A stretch of DNA of 64,000 nucleotides, from contig NZ_CP112874.1 of NCBI RefSeq assembly GCF_029910235.1, positions 3,286,001-3,350,000 on the forward strand. The letters run 5' to 3'. The notes beneath the pieces are model-generated. The model did no database searches. It was not told where the DNA came from and worked only from the letters and a program-made list of their open reading frames with translations. Numbering within the stretch: the first letter of the stretch is position 1; each line of letters starts with the position of its first letter. Source of the DNA: Pseudanabaena galeata CCNP1313 (GTDB lineage: Bacteria; Cyanobacteriota; Cyanobacteriia; Pseudanabaenales; Pseudanabaenaceae). Below, one piece after another: positions 16,470-24,002 of this stretch. Both the position numbers and the translations under genes were made by a program.

Positions 16470-17144
16470 ATGAATACTCCAAATATAATTCTGGCGGGAT
16501 ATCTTGCGGGAGCTACCGATTACATCCCGATCGCCAAAAAATTACAAAGTAAAAACTTATCGGCAACAGTCGTCCCTTTGAAATGGACGGACTGGATTCC
16601 AACGGTGGGCGGACGCTCGATCGCGCCAATTTTAGAAAAGCTTGACCAAACCGTAAATCAAGAATTAGAAAAATCAGGTGCATCGAAAGTAAATATCATT
16701 GCCCATTCCGCAGGGGGCTGGCTCTCACGCATTTATCTAGGCGATCGCCCCTATTACGACAAGGTTTGGAATGCGCGTTCTAAGGTTGCCAAACTGGTTT
16801 GTCTGGGAACTCCTCAACGAAGCCTCGAACCTTGGTCACTGCCAAATTTAGGTTTTGTCAATGACAATTATCCTGATGCTTTTTATGATGATATTGAATA
16901 TATCTGTGTGGCGGGAAATGCGGTGCAGGGCAAAAAATATACACCAAAACAATGGCTTGCCTATAGTAGCTACGAACTCACGATTGGGCAAGGCGATGTC
17001 TGGGGCGATGGCATAATTCCGATTGAGGCGGCTTATTTGGATGGAGCGAAGAATATGGCGATCGATGGTGTTTATCATTCGCCGCGATCGGGTAAATGGT
17101 ATGGCTCTCAAGAGGTGGTTGATATCTGGGCAGAGTATCTATAG
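16470..17144 (+). CDS. Alpha/beta hydrolase, lipase-like
   Basis: Protein of 224 residues. The nucleophile elbow is IIAHSAGGWLSRIYLG, the GHSxGG-type motif of lipases and PGAP1-like hydrolases, with Ser as nucleophile. A later GDGIIPIEAAYLDGA segment supplies a likely Asp, and VYHSPRSGKWY a likely His, so the triad order Ser-Asp-His is complete. No signal peptide, so probably cytoplasmic. Substrate unknown. It lies alone after the 109-bp element. Confidence 0.8.
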   Translation: MNTPNIILAGYLAGATDYIPIAKKLQSKNLSATVVPLKWTDWIPTVGGRSIAPILEKLDQTVNQELEKSGASKVNIIAHSAGGWLSRIYLGDRPYYDKVWNARSKVAKLVCLGTPQRSLEPWSLPNLGFVNDNYPDAFYDDIEYICVAGNAVQGKKYTPKQWLAYSSYELTIGQGDVWGDGIIPIEAAYLDGAKNMAIDGVYHSPRSGKWYGSQEVVDIWAEYL

Positions 17145-17250
17145 ATTTTGATATTTTGCTTTGAGGCGATCGCCTCTCTAATCTCTAAGCAAGTAAGGGG
17201 CGATCGCCAGCAAGTAAAATAAAGTAAGCAGTTATTCTAAGTTTACAATT

Positions 17251-17502
17251 ATGACTTTCACCGAGTTATTGCCGAATCTGCAAAAACTAAACTCTTCCGA
17301 TAAGCTTAGGGTTATCCAATTTCTGGCGACTGAATTATCAAAGACAGAAAATTTTGCTGATAATGATATAGAGTCTAAATCTTGGTTAGAAGCAGATTTG
17401 GTCGATGACTTGCCTGAGTATAACTGGGGAGAAGGTGGGATACCAAGTATGAAGCCTGTGAAATATGTTTCTGGTGTTGGTCTAGGGATAAAGGCGGGAT
17501 AG
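17251..17502 (+). CDS. Putative antitoxin upstream of a MazF-type toxin
   Basis: Protein of 83 residues, acidic. The first half is a helix-rich segment (TELLPNLQKLNSSDKLRVIQ) and the second half has DDLPEYNWGEGGIP. It ends 5 bp before the toxin frame. Small acidic genes in this position with this start are common antitoxins of MazF/PemK toxins in cyanobacteria. No DNA-binding motif is evident. Assignment is by position and size. Confidence 0.65.
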   Translation: MTFTELLPNLQKLNSSDKLRVIQFLATELSKTENFADNDIESKSWLEADLVDDLPEYNWGEGGIPSMKPVKYVSGVGLGIKAG

Positions 17503-17507
17503 AGATT

Positions 17508-17873
17508 TTGAATGGTCAGCTTCTCAAATGTGGTGATGTTGTTTTTGTTAATCTGCCGTCTCAAAATCTTAAAGGACATGAACAGGAAGGAAGAAGACCT
17601 GCTGTAATTGTTGGTGTACCGTTGGAAAATGTACGTTATCCTGTGGTGGTGGTAGTCCCATTAACTACTCAGTTCGGCGGCTGGGTAGATAGAAATTCTG
17701 CACTGTATCCAATTATTCAAGCTGGAACTGCGGGATTACCTCAGAAATCAGTTGCCTTGTGCGATCAAATAAGGGCGGTGGATATCCAGAGAGTAATTGG
17801 ATATTTGGGTAGCCTAAGTTTTGATCAATATTTGCCAATTATTGGTGGAGTAAGACGGGTTTTGGATTTGTAA
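17508..17873 (+). CDS. MazF/PemK-family endoribonuclease toxin
   Basis: Protein of 121 residues starting from TTG at 17508. An ATG at 17512 is out of frame. The PemK-type SH3-like fold is visible: GDVVFVNLP at the start, then GRRPAVIVGVP, YPVVVVVPLTT, and QKSVALCDQIRAVDIQRVIGYLG. These toxins cleave single-stranded mRNA and are held inactive by the antitoxin, here the gene immediately upstream. Full length for the family. Confidence 0.88.
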   Translation: MNGQLLKCGDVVFVNLPSQNLKGHEQEGRRPAVIVGVPLENVRYPVVVVVPLTTQFGGWVDRNSALYPIIQAGTAGLPQKSVALCDQIRAVDIQRVIGYLGSLSFDQYLPIIGGVRRVLDL

Positions 17874-17981
17874 TAATTTATAAGGCGATCGCCCGTTTAA
17901 TCTCTGTGAAAGTAAAGGGCGATCGCATATGAGCAAAGAGGAAATCTCATCCAATATTCTGGTAAATTTTTTTTTACAATC

Positions 17982-18020
17982 TTTAATATGATAATATTTA
18001 TAAAAAATTATCATATTAAA
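17982..18020 (+). promoter_or_regulatory. 14-bp inverted repeat in front of a zinc-ribbon gene
   Basis: TTTAATATGATAAT (17982-17995) and ATTATCATATTAAA (18007-18020) are perfect complements around an 11-base AT loop, ending 3 bases before the ATG at 18024. This is AT-only with no GC core, unlike the mobile palindromes, so an operator or a start-occluding mRNA hairpin is more likely. Confidence 0.5.
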
Positions 18021-18023
18021 TCT

Positions 18024-18689
18024 ATGGCGATTGTTTCATGTCCCGAATGTGGTAGACAGGTTTCCGACAAAGCTCTCAAATGTCCACAGTGCGCTCATCC
18101 TATTGCAAATCCTGAAACCAGAGATCAATTATTACCGCCTAAGCCCTTACAAAAAGAGCCTGAAAGTGTTGCGGCGATAATGCAAGAGTGGTCAACGCAA
18201 AAGTGGCTAAAACTATTAGGGATATCTGTAGCAGGAACAATCGTTTTTATAACTTCAAGCGTGCTTTTGGGGAAAGGAATAGAAGCAAGTAGAGAGGCAA
18301 GTAGAAAGAAGGAATTAATAGAGGAACAGAAGCAGTTAAAAGAAGAAGTAAGTAAACCAACTTATTCAGTCAATCCTTCAACCAACAGCCCATCAACTCG
18401 TAGTCCAGAATATCTTTTAGCTGGTATAGATAAACAGTCTAAGGATGTATCAGCAAGTGAATTAGCACCATATACACAAGCATTAGATCAACTAGAGTCT
18501 AAGTGCCAAGAGTCTCGCATGGCATTAGCAGATATGTCTGCCGCAACTAAGGAGATATTGACAAAAAAAGGTGCTAAAGCAACTAACCTTGAACTTCTAA
18601 ACGGTGTATATCAGGCTGTTCAATCATATGCAACCCCTCAAAAATGTGCAGCAGGGTTTGCTTTGTTTGCAACGTATGTTGATAAGTAA
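18024..18689 (+). CDS. Zinc-ribbon protein with one membrane segment
   Basis: Start placed at ATG 18024 (221 residues), since the upstream 36 bases are the inverted repeat. The N-terminus is a zinc ribbon, VSCPECGRQVSDKALKCPQC, with two CPxC knuckles. A transmembrane helix follows at about 70-90 (LGISVAGTIVFITSSVLLG), then a charged linker and a Ser/Thr/Pro-rich spacer. The C-terminal domain of about 85 residues has two cysteines and no known motif. This is the usual layout of zinc-ribbon single-pass proteins in bacteria. Function unknown. Confidence 0.7.
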   Translation: MAIVSCPECGRQVSDKALKCPQCAHPIANPETRDQLLPPKPLQKEPESVAAIMQEWSTQKWLKLLGISVAGTIVFITSSVLLGKGIEASREASRKKELIEEQKQLKEEVSKPTYSVNPSTNSPSTRSPEYLLAGIDKQSKDVSASELAPYTQALDQLESKCQESRMALADMSAATKEILTKKGAKATNLELLNGVYQAVQSYATPQKCAAGFALFATYVDK

Positions 18690-18718
18690 GATTTAGCGAG
18701 TGATCTATCTCACAAGAA

Positions 18719-18750
18719 AAGCAACCTTATCTAATTGGTTAAGGTTGCTT
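18719..18750 (+). terminator. Hairpin after the zinc-ribbon gene
   Basis: AAGCAACCTTA / TAAGGTTGCTT, 11-bp stem with a 10-base loop, 29 bases after the stop codon. Confidence 0.65.
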
Positions 18751-18761
18751 ATGTTTAAGAA

Positions 18762-18908
18762 GGGTGCGACTTCCACTTGATAAACCCTTACTACGCATGG
18801 ATTCTGACTTTCCCTAACTCAGGGACTAACTTGTGAGCCGATTTGATGAAATCTTTACTGCGAAAGGGTTTTGATGATTTGCGAAGGTGTCAAATGAAGG
18901 TCGCACCC
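18762..18908. mobile_element. 147-bp MITE-like element with GGGTGCGAC ends
   Basis: Terminal inverted repeats GGGTGCGACTTCCACTTGA and, read from the right end, GGGTGCGACCTTCATTTGA agree over most positions. No coding frame. Inside, CCTTACTACGC and GCGAAAGGG-type segments form a weaker second inverted pair. A target duplication is not evident. Confidence 0.5.
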
Positions 18909-18922
18909 ATCTTGCGTAAGTC

Positions 18923-19210
18923 CTAAATAGATTCAATACTGTCAAGGCGCTTTAACACTTCTTTGGCAAAAGAATTTTCTTCCCCCCACCAATTTAATTC
19001 AGTATGAACAGTGTCAAGTTTGTCTAGTTGCTCTAATACTCTTTTAGAAAACGAGTTTTCTTCCCCCCACCAATTTAACTCAGTATGGATACTTGATACC
19101 GATGCCTCAAGATTCCCAATGCTTGCAATCAATTCGTCTTGCTTTTCTAGAAATTCATCTTGCTTAGCCAGTAGTTGTTCAATTAGAGCCTCAAGTTTTG
19201 AAGTGTTCAT
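18923..19210 (-). CDS. Small protein with a duplicated WWGEENSF motif
   Basis: Protein of 95 residues. The N-terminal half is a coiled coil (LEALIEQLLAKQDEFLEKQ). The C-terminal half contains two copies of HTELNWWGEENSF followed by a helix (SKRVLEQLDKLD and AKEVLKRLDSIE), 33 residues apart, an obvious internal duplication that is also visible at DNA level (18961-19006 and 19035-19082). I do not recognise the family. It may be a small structural or adaptor protein. Confidence 0.55.
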   Translation of the reverse strand: MNTSKLEALIEQLLAKQDEFLEKQDELIASIGNLEASVSSIHTELNWWGEENSFSKRVLEQLDKLDTVHTELNWWGEENSFAKEVLKRLDSIESI

Positions 19211-19280
19211 AAATAAGTTGAATATTTTGGTTTAAACTTTCACTTTAATGATAGATAGTTTATCTTGCAACTTAGTATAT

Positions 19281-19429
19281 CGCCTTTACTGCGCTTATTC
19301 AAATAGCGATTTAGCTAAAATCTCATAAACCAAGCATTTGTTTAACATCATTTAAAGCGATCATCGCGGTTTTACATTTAGCAAATAGTGATCGCCTTGT
19401 GATGTGCTTATTTGAGAAGCGATCGCTGT
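19281..19429. repeat. Direct repeat A, left of the winged-helix gene
   Basis: About 149 bp with high identity to 19957-20104. Shared landmarks in order are TTTACTGC, ATTTAGCTAAAA, CTCATAAACCAAGCATTTG, ATTTAAAGCGATC, TTTTAGCA-like and CTTGTGATGTG followed by TTATTTGAGA. A third, shorter copy of the end (GGCTTGTGATGTGATTATTT and beyond) is at 19450-19481. Confidence 0.7.
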
Positions 19430-19541
19430 TTATGGGATGAATAGGCGATCGGCTTGTGATGTGATTATTTGAGAGGCGATCTACCTATAATAACAACTAT
19501 ATAACCTCTATAATAGGTAAATAATCTCAGGCTTAAAACCT

Positions 19542-19898
19542 ATGCTAAAAGAACTTTTTGGTGGTAAAACACCCGAACAGGTTTTGCTATATCTGGAAAA
19601 TTATGAAGAAGGCTACGGCAAAGCGATCGCCGATACCTTTGAGATATCCTTGAGTTCAGTACAGAAACAACTCCAAAAATTTGAAGATTCAGGATTATTA
19701 GTTAGTCGATCAGTCGGCAAAACTCTCCTCTATACATGGAACCCGCGATCGCCTTTTGTAACCCCAGTTAGAAATCTATTAGCCCAACGACTCAAAATCA
19801 CAGCACCCGAAGAAATCAAAGCCTACTATCGCCAACGCCGTCGCCCTCGTAAAGCGGATAAACCCATTGGAAATACACAAAACCTCATCCCTAGCTGA
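19542..19898 (+). CDS. Winged-helix DNA-binding protein
   Basis: Protein of 118 residues. Residues 8-70 have the winged-helix pattern: YLENYEEGYGKAIADTFEI (helix), LSSVQKQLQKFEDSGLLVS (recognition helix), then a wing SRSVGKTLLYTWNP. The C-terminus is basic (YRQRRRPRKADK). Similar small regulators in cyanobacteria often precede a nucleotidyltransferase gene, but none is found here. The gene is bracketed by 150-bp direct repeats, which suggests it arrived or was retained as a cassette. Confidence 0.7.
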   Translation: MLKELFGGKTPEQVLLYLENYEEGYGKAIADTFEISLSSVQKQLQKFEDSGLLVSRSVGKTLLYTWNPRSPFVTPVRNLLAQRLKITAPEEIKAYYRQRRRPRKADKPIGNTQNLIPS

Positions 19899-19956
19899 GA
19901 TCAAAGCAGCAGAAAAAATATCAAGACTTTTTAGAAAGGCTACAAGATTAGCGATC

Positions 19957-20104
19957 TCCTTTACTGCACTTGACTTCAAATAGTCATTTAGCTAAAACCT
20001 CATAAACCAAGCATTTGCTTAGCATTATTATTTAAAGCGATCGCATTTTTACTTTTAGCAGCTAGCGATCACCTTGTGATGTGATTATTTGAGAGGCGAT
20101 CGCT
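19957..20104. repeat. Direct repeat B, right of the winged-helix gene
   Basis: Partner of 19281-19429 in the same orientation. It differs by scattered substitutions and small indels, which argues for an old duplication. Confidence 0.7.
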
Positions 20105-20257
20105 ATACAAATTAAGGCTTTGCGCCTCACCTAAATGGGTAGCGATCGCGATAAATAGCCAATAAAAGTGCAAACATCAGCCAAAAGGCTTACGAAAAAT
20201 CTCAATATTGCTCGACAAACTAGTAGACATTTTAGAAAGAGGCATGTATAGTATAGA

Positions 20258-20328
20258 GGTGTGAGGAGCGAACAAAAGAAAAAGCCTAGGAACGAAACAG
20301 GGAAAGTAACCTAGGCTTTTTCTTTTGG
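20258..20328 (+). ncRNA. Candidate small RNA with an anti-Yfr1 stretch
   Basis: A -10-like TATAGT (20247-20252) precedes GGTGTGAGGAGCGAAC, then a strong stem AAAGAAAAAGCCTAGG / CCTAGGCTTTTTCTTT (about 20274-20326) whose T-rich 3' arm can act as terminator. The 21-base loop contains GAAACAGGGAAAG. No open reading frame. GUGUGAGGAG is exactly complementary to CUCCUCACAC, the conserved unpaired core of cyanobacterial Yfr1. Size and layout resemble the Yfr2-type small RNAs, but I could not compare with a covariance model. Confidence 0.45.
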
Positions 20329-20339
20329 TTACTGTTAAT

Positions 20340-20380
20340 AAAAAAGAGAGATCAGTTAAAAGCTGATCTCTCTTTTTTTG
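20340..20380 (+). terminator. Intrinsic terminator
   Basis: AAAAAAGAGAGATCAG-TTAAAAG-CTGATCTCTCTTTTTTT is a perfect stem with a run of seven T, downstream of the candidate small RNA. No gene ends here on the plus strand, which supports a noncoding transcript. Confidence 0.75.
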
Positions 20381-20383
20381 TAA

Positions 20384-20522
20384 GCAAAATACTCATTATA
20401 AAAATAGGTTTTTTGAAAGCCCGCCGTTGGCGGGCTTTCAAAAAACCTATTTTGGTGTTTCCAGTGCCTTCGGCGCTGGAAACACCAAAATAGGTTTCAT
20501 AATGAGAATTGCTGTATTTTGC
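20384..20522. mobile_element. 131-bp MITE-like element, copy 3 (inverted, left end altered)
   Basis: The right end ATAATGAGAATTGCTG (20499-20514) is intact. On the left only CTCATTAT (20392-20399) is kept, with GCAAAATA in place of the outer eight bases. The three alternating arms read AAACCTATTTT instead of AAACCGATTTT in all three places. Outside the right end lies TATTTTGC, the complement of the odd left end. Confidence 0.8.
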
Positions 20523-20526
20523 CCAT

Positions 20527-20831
20527 TAGAGCGCGTTTGAGAAGTCTCTTATTTAGCATAAATTTCTACTTTTACCCCCTTAATCCCCCCTTTGCAAGGC
20601 TAACGTGTACACACAAGTCTCTCTGTCTACGTTTGAGGGTTTAGATCCCCCCCAGCCCCCCTTAAAAAGGGGGGAGAATTATTTTCTTCTTCCCCCTTTT
20701 TAAGGGGGATTGAGGGGGATCATTAGTAACTCACGCTATAGCTGATGACTTGTGTATACACGGTAGCCTTGCAAAGGGGGGAAACTCAGATCCTCCATTA
20801 AGGGGGGGAAAACTTCTCAAAAACGCTCTTA
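20527..20831. mobile_element. 305-bp nested inverted-repeat element
   Basis: Outer ends AGAGCGCGTTTGAGAAGT (20528) and, read inward from the right, AAGAGCGTTTTTGAGAAGT are near-complementary. Inside is a second inverted pair, CCCCCCTTTGCAAGGCTA...ACAAGT against its complement ending at 20780. The innermost pair is two CCCCCTT-AAGGGGG hairpins (20649-20719). The right end overlaps the stop codon of the DUF2288 gene. No coding capacity. Confidence 0.7.
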
Positions 20832-21116
20832 GTCAATCCTTGCAAGAACAAAGGGTGGCACAACAAGACTAGTAAACTCTCTTTCTTTATCAGCATTCCA
20901 AGCGCTAAGCTCCTCAGCAGTTGGATGACGCAGCCAACCATCTTCGATCCATGACTGCACTAACTTTGTATTGTCCTCAGTGAGCGCAATCCCCACATCG
21001 ACGAGATCTAGCTTTGCCCCAACTAAAATTACTCTAGCTCTAGCTGCATGGGGGGACAACCATTCCCACTGCGCCACATCCACCATTTCCTCTAAATCTT
21101 TTCTTGAATTACTCAC
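20829..21116 (-). CDS. DUF2288 family protein
   Basis: Protein of 95 residues from a GTG start at 21116. The pattern EEMVDVAQWEWLSPHAARARVILV, LDLVDVGIALTEDNTKLVQSWI and EELSAWNADKEREFTSLVVPPFVL is that of DUF2288, a small cyanobacterial and proteobacterial family without known function. The start overlaps the stop of the UDG gene by one base (TAGTG), so translation is coupled. The stop codon falls in the end of a 305-bp repeat element. Confidence 0.85.
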   Translation of the reverse strand: MSNSRKDLEEMVDVAQWEWLSPHAARARVILVGAKLDLVDVGIALTEDNTKLVQSWIEDGWLRHPTAEELSAWNADKEREFTSLVVPPFVLARID

Positions 21117-21895
21117 TAAAACTCCTCATCTTCACCAATTACGTTATCAGTACCGATAATTTCTAGATACTTAGCTTTGATCGCTTTAACATCTTGCCAT
21201 GTTAACCACTTCGGACTGCCCTGTTCGCGGCTCTGATTTCGCAATAAATAGGAGGGGTGGAATATCGGCATCACTAACCGACCTTCCCACTCGTACCATT
21301 TGCCACGCACCTTAGTAATGCCTAATTTTTCACCCAATATTGATTTGAGTGATGTGGCTCCCGTCAACAAAATAATTTTAGGATCAACGAGACGAATTTG
21401 CTCCAGCAAGTAAGGCTTACAGGTTGTTGTTTCTACTTCAGTAGGAACACGATTATTGGGCGGACGGCATTTGACTGTATTGCAAATGTAAACATCTTTG
21501 CTCGTGTCAAATCCTACGGATTCTAAGATTTTGTCTAAAAGCTGTCCTGATTTACCGACAAAGGGCAATCCTGATAGATCTTCCTGCTCCCCAGGAGCTT
21601 CACCGATAATCAAAATTTTGGCGTTGCGATCGCCTCTTTCAACCACCACATTAGTCCGAGTTGGGGCAAGTGGACATTTTTGGCAACTGCAAGCAACTTC
21701 GCGCAATGCATCGAGACTGGCAAACTGCTCACTTACTGGTACTGTGGCGGCAGGTATGGGGGTAGCATTTTTAGCAGAACGCGCAGTTTTTTTCGCAGGT
21801 GGAGCATCAGCAGTTCCCTCGGCGTGGGGAAGCTCTACCAAAGGAACCTCCGATGGTGTCAGATCAAATAGGCTCATTTGTTCTTTGTCAGTCAT
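21116..21895 (-). CDS. Uracil-DNA glycosylase, family 4/5 type
   Basis: Protein of 259 residues. After a low-complexity N-terminus of about 65 residues comes the iron-sulfur-type UDG fold: CSCQKCPLAPTRTNVV with two of the cluster cysteines, IIGEAPGEQEDLSGLPFVG (the water-activating motif), VYICNTVKCRPPNNR, and the second motif IFHPSYLLRNQ. Cysteines occur at spacings fitting a 4Fe-4S cluster. The enzyme removes uracil from DNA to start base excision repair. Followed by a coupled DUF2288 gene. Confidence 0.93.
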   Translation of the reverse strand: MTDKEQMSLFDLTPSEVPLVELPHAEGTADAPPAKKTARSAKNATPIPAATVPVSEQFASLDALREVACSCQKCPLAPTRTNVVVERGDRNAKILIIGEAPGEQEDLSGLPFVGKSGQLLDKILESVGFDTSKDVYICNTVKCRPPNNRVPTEVETTTCKPYLLEQIRLVDPKIILLTGATSLKSILGEKLGITKVRGKWYEWEGRLVMPIFHPSYLLRNQSREQGSPKWLTWQDVKAIKAKYLEIIGTDNVIGEDEEF

Positions 21896-21973
21896 AGACA
21901 GGATATGCGCCCCAAATCAGTACTTATTGCTAATATCTTACCTGTGTCAGCAATATATTGAACCTGAAGTTAT

Positions 21974-23137
21974 CTAGACTTTTAGCATTACTTGCTCAAT
22001 CACCGCATTTCTCGCCCATTTATCGGCTTCGAGAATATCCTCAAGCTCTGGCTTAGAAACACATTTATGCCGATCGCATACATATTTAATCAAATCTGCA
22101 ATCTGGACATACCGAATTCGCTCTTGGAGGAATAGTTCCACTACTTGCTCATTAGCTGCGTTCAACACCGCAGGCATAGTTCCACCTGCACGACCTGCGG
22201 CGTAGGCTAGCTCCATACAGGGATATTTCTGGTGATCGGGTTCGCGGAAGGTCAGAGTGCCACATTTGACGAGATCGAGGCGTTCCCATTGGGTAGGAAT
22301 GCGATCGGGATAGGAGAGAGAATAGAGCAGGGGCAAACGCATATCAGGAATCCCCAGTTGTGCGAGTACAGAAGTATCTTCCAATTCAATTAGAGAATGA
22401 ATAATACTTTGAGGATGAATCACAATCTCGATCTGGTCATAATCCACACCAAAGAGATAATGGGCTTCGATCACTTCCAATCCCTTATTCATTAGGGTGG
22501 CTGAGTCGATGGTGATCTTCTTACCCATTGCCCAGTTAGGATGCTTGAGCGCATCAGCTACTGTTACCAGTTCTAGCTCTTCCGTAGGGCGATCGCGAAA
22601 TGCACCACCAGAAGCTGTAAGAATAATCCGCCGCAGTCCGCCTTCAGGTACGCCTTGTAAGCATTGAAAAATTGCTGAATGTTCCGAATCCGCAGGCAAT
22701 AACTTCACGCCATGTTTTTTCACCAATGGCACGACCACTTCACCACCTGCAATTAAAGTCTCTTTATTCGCCAGCGCAATATTTTTACCTGCTTTAATCG
22801 CGGCGATGGTGGGCAGTAGTCCTGCACAGCCAACGATTCCTGTTACTACTGCCTCCGAGTCTCCATAGGCAGCAACAGTTTCCACACCCTCGGCTCCAGC
22901 TAACATAATTGGCTTGACGGCTAGATCAGCGATCGCCTCTTTAAGTTCAGGGAGCTTTTTTTCGCTAGCGATCGCCACAATTTCAGGTTGAAATTGGCGA
23001 ATTTGTTTTGCTAAAAGATCAATATTTCCCCCTGCTGTCATTCCCACAACCTGAAATTTGTCAGGATACTCCGCGACGATATCCAAGGTTTGTGTGCCAA
23101 TTGAGCCAGTGGAGCCAAGCAGAGTAATGCGTTTCAT
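21974..23137 (-). CDS. dxr: 1-deoxy-D-xylulose 5-phosphate reductoisomerase
   Basis: Second enzyme of the MEP isoprenoid pathway, converting DXP to 2-C-methyl-D-erythritol 4-phosphate with NADPH. The 387-residue protein has the NADPH motif [16 protein letters not shown] at residue 4, [42 protein letters not shown] (metal-binding Asp and Glu), [30 protein letters not shown] and the [10 protein letters not shown] segment. Length is normal. In cyanobacteria this pathway supplies carotenoids, phytol and quinone tails. It stands alone with its own start. Confidence 0.97.
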   Translation of the reverse strand: MKRITLLGSTGSIGTQTLDIVAEYPDKFQVVGMTAGGNIDLLAKQIRQFQPEIVAIASEKKLPELKEAIADLAVKPIMLAGAEGVETVAAYGDSEAVVTGIVGCAGLLPTIAAIKAGKNIALANKETLIAGGEVVVPLVKKHGVKLLPADSEHSAIFQCLQGVPEGGLRRIILTASGGAFRDRPTEELELVTVADALKHPNWAMGKKITIDSATLMNKGLEVIEAHYLFGVDYDQIEIVIHPQSIIHSLIELEDTSVLAQLGIPDMRLPLLYSLSYPDRIPTQWERLDLVKCGTLTFREPDHQKYPCMELAYAAGRAGGTMPAVLNAANEQVVELFLQERIRYVQIADLIKYVCDRHKCVSKPELEDILEADKWARNAVIEQVMLKV

Positions 23138-23207
23138 AGGATGAAGCTTATTGATATTGATTATTTAATAATCAAAGTCTTGCATAGTTTTTTGAGCGAT
23201 CGCGATC

Positions 23208-23260
23208 AAAATATAAAAAGTTGGGGCAGCGCGATGCGCCGCCCCAACTTTTTATATTTT
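23208..23260. repeat. Intergenic hairpin upstream of dxr
   Basis: AAAATATAAAAAGTTGGGGC and its complement flank an AGCGCGATGCGCC centre; long near-perfect stem of the same GC-cored kind as others in the window. Confidence 0.65.
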
Positions 23261-23272
23261 GTTTCCAGTTAT

Positions 23273-23386
23273 AGCTATAGCAACCTGTATCAGGACAAAT
23301 CAAAACCCAGATAGTGTGAGGCGGCGCTTCGCGCCGCCTCACACTATCTGGGTTTTATGTCCTAACAAGAATGGCGACAGCTATAT
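23273..23386. repeat. TATAGC-ended palindromic element, copy 1
   Basis: Ends with CTATAG and CTATAT, with GGACAAATCAAAACCC on the left and GGGTTTTATGTCC on the right of a perfect hairpin GATAGTGTGAGGCGGCGC-TTC and its complement. The same plan recurs at 30682-30792 (inverted), 59635-59709 and 60373-60491. Confidence 0.8.
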
Positions 23387-23467
23387 ATAAAATTGTGGCA
23401 AAAATTGTGACAAAAACTTGATCCTAGGCTCAAATATTAATTTGTTTTAAGTTATCTCACAATCTAA

Positions 23468-23812
<345 letters not shown>

Positions 23813-23898
23813 TTTTATAGTTTTTATAATTATTTTTAGTTAGATAAGATTCTTGTTTATTTTTCATTAAGTGCAATTATTCTTTATCCTGCATTTAG

Positions 23899-23936
23899 AT
23901 TTAGGCGTACCAATTGGTGCGCCTAAATTGTTTTTA
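23899..23936 (+). terminator. Terminator of psaC
   Basis: TTTAGGCGTACC-AA-TTGGTGCGCCTAAA followed by TTGTTTTT; stem with one mismatch and a T tract, about 90 bases after the psaC stop. Confidence 0.75.
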
Positions 23937-24000
23937 AAAACCAAAAGGCACGCATAGCGTGCCTTTTGGTTTAATAGAGACGACGCTACGCGCCGTCTCT
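23936..24000. repeat. Two adjacent hairpins before the M14-like gene
   Basis: AAACCAAAAGGCACGC-ATA-GCGTGCCTTTTGGTTT, then AGAGACGGCG-type stem AGAGACGACGCTACGCGCCGTCTCT. The second ends 2 bases before the ATG at 24003, so no Shine-Dalgarno is free in that folded state. Confidence 0.6.
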
Positions 24001-24002
24001 AT

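Noticed and set aside
19211-20110. CRISPR-like array from repeated GCGATCGC-containing units
   Set aside because: Spacing is irregular and the octamer is the genome-wide HIP1 motif; there are no regular spacers.
20220-20330. Yfr1 itself on the minus strand
   Set aside because: The minus strand has CTCCTCACAC after a hairpin but no terminator stem after it, and the stem is better placed as terminator for a plus-strand RNA.
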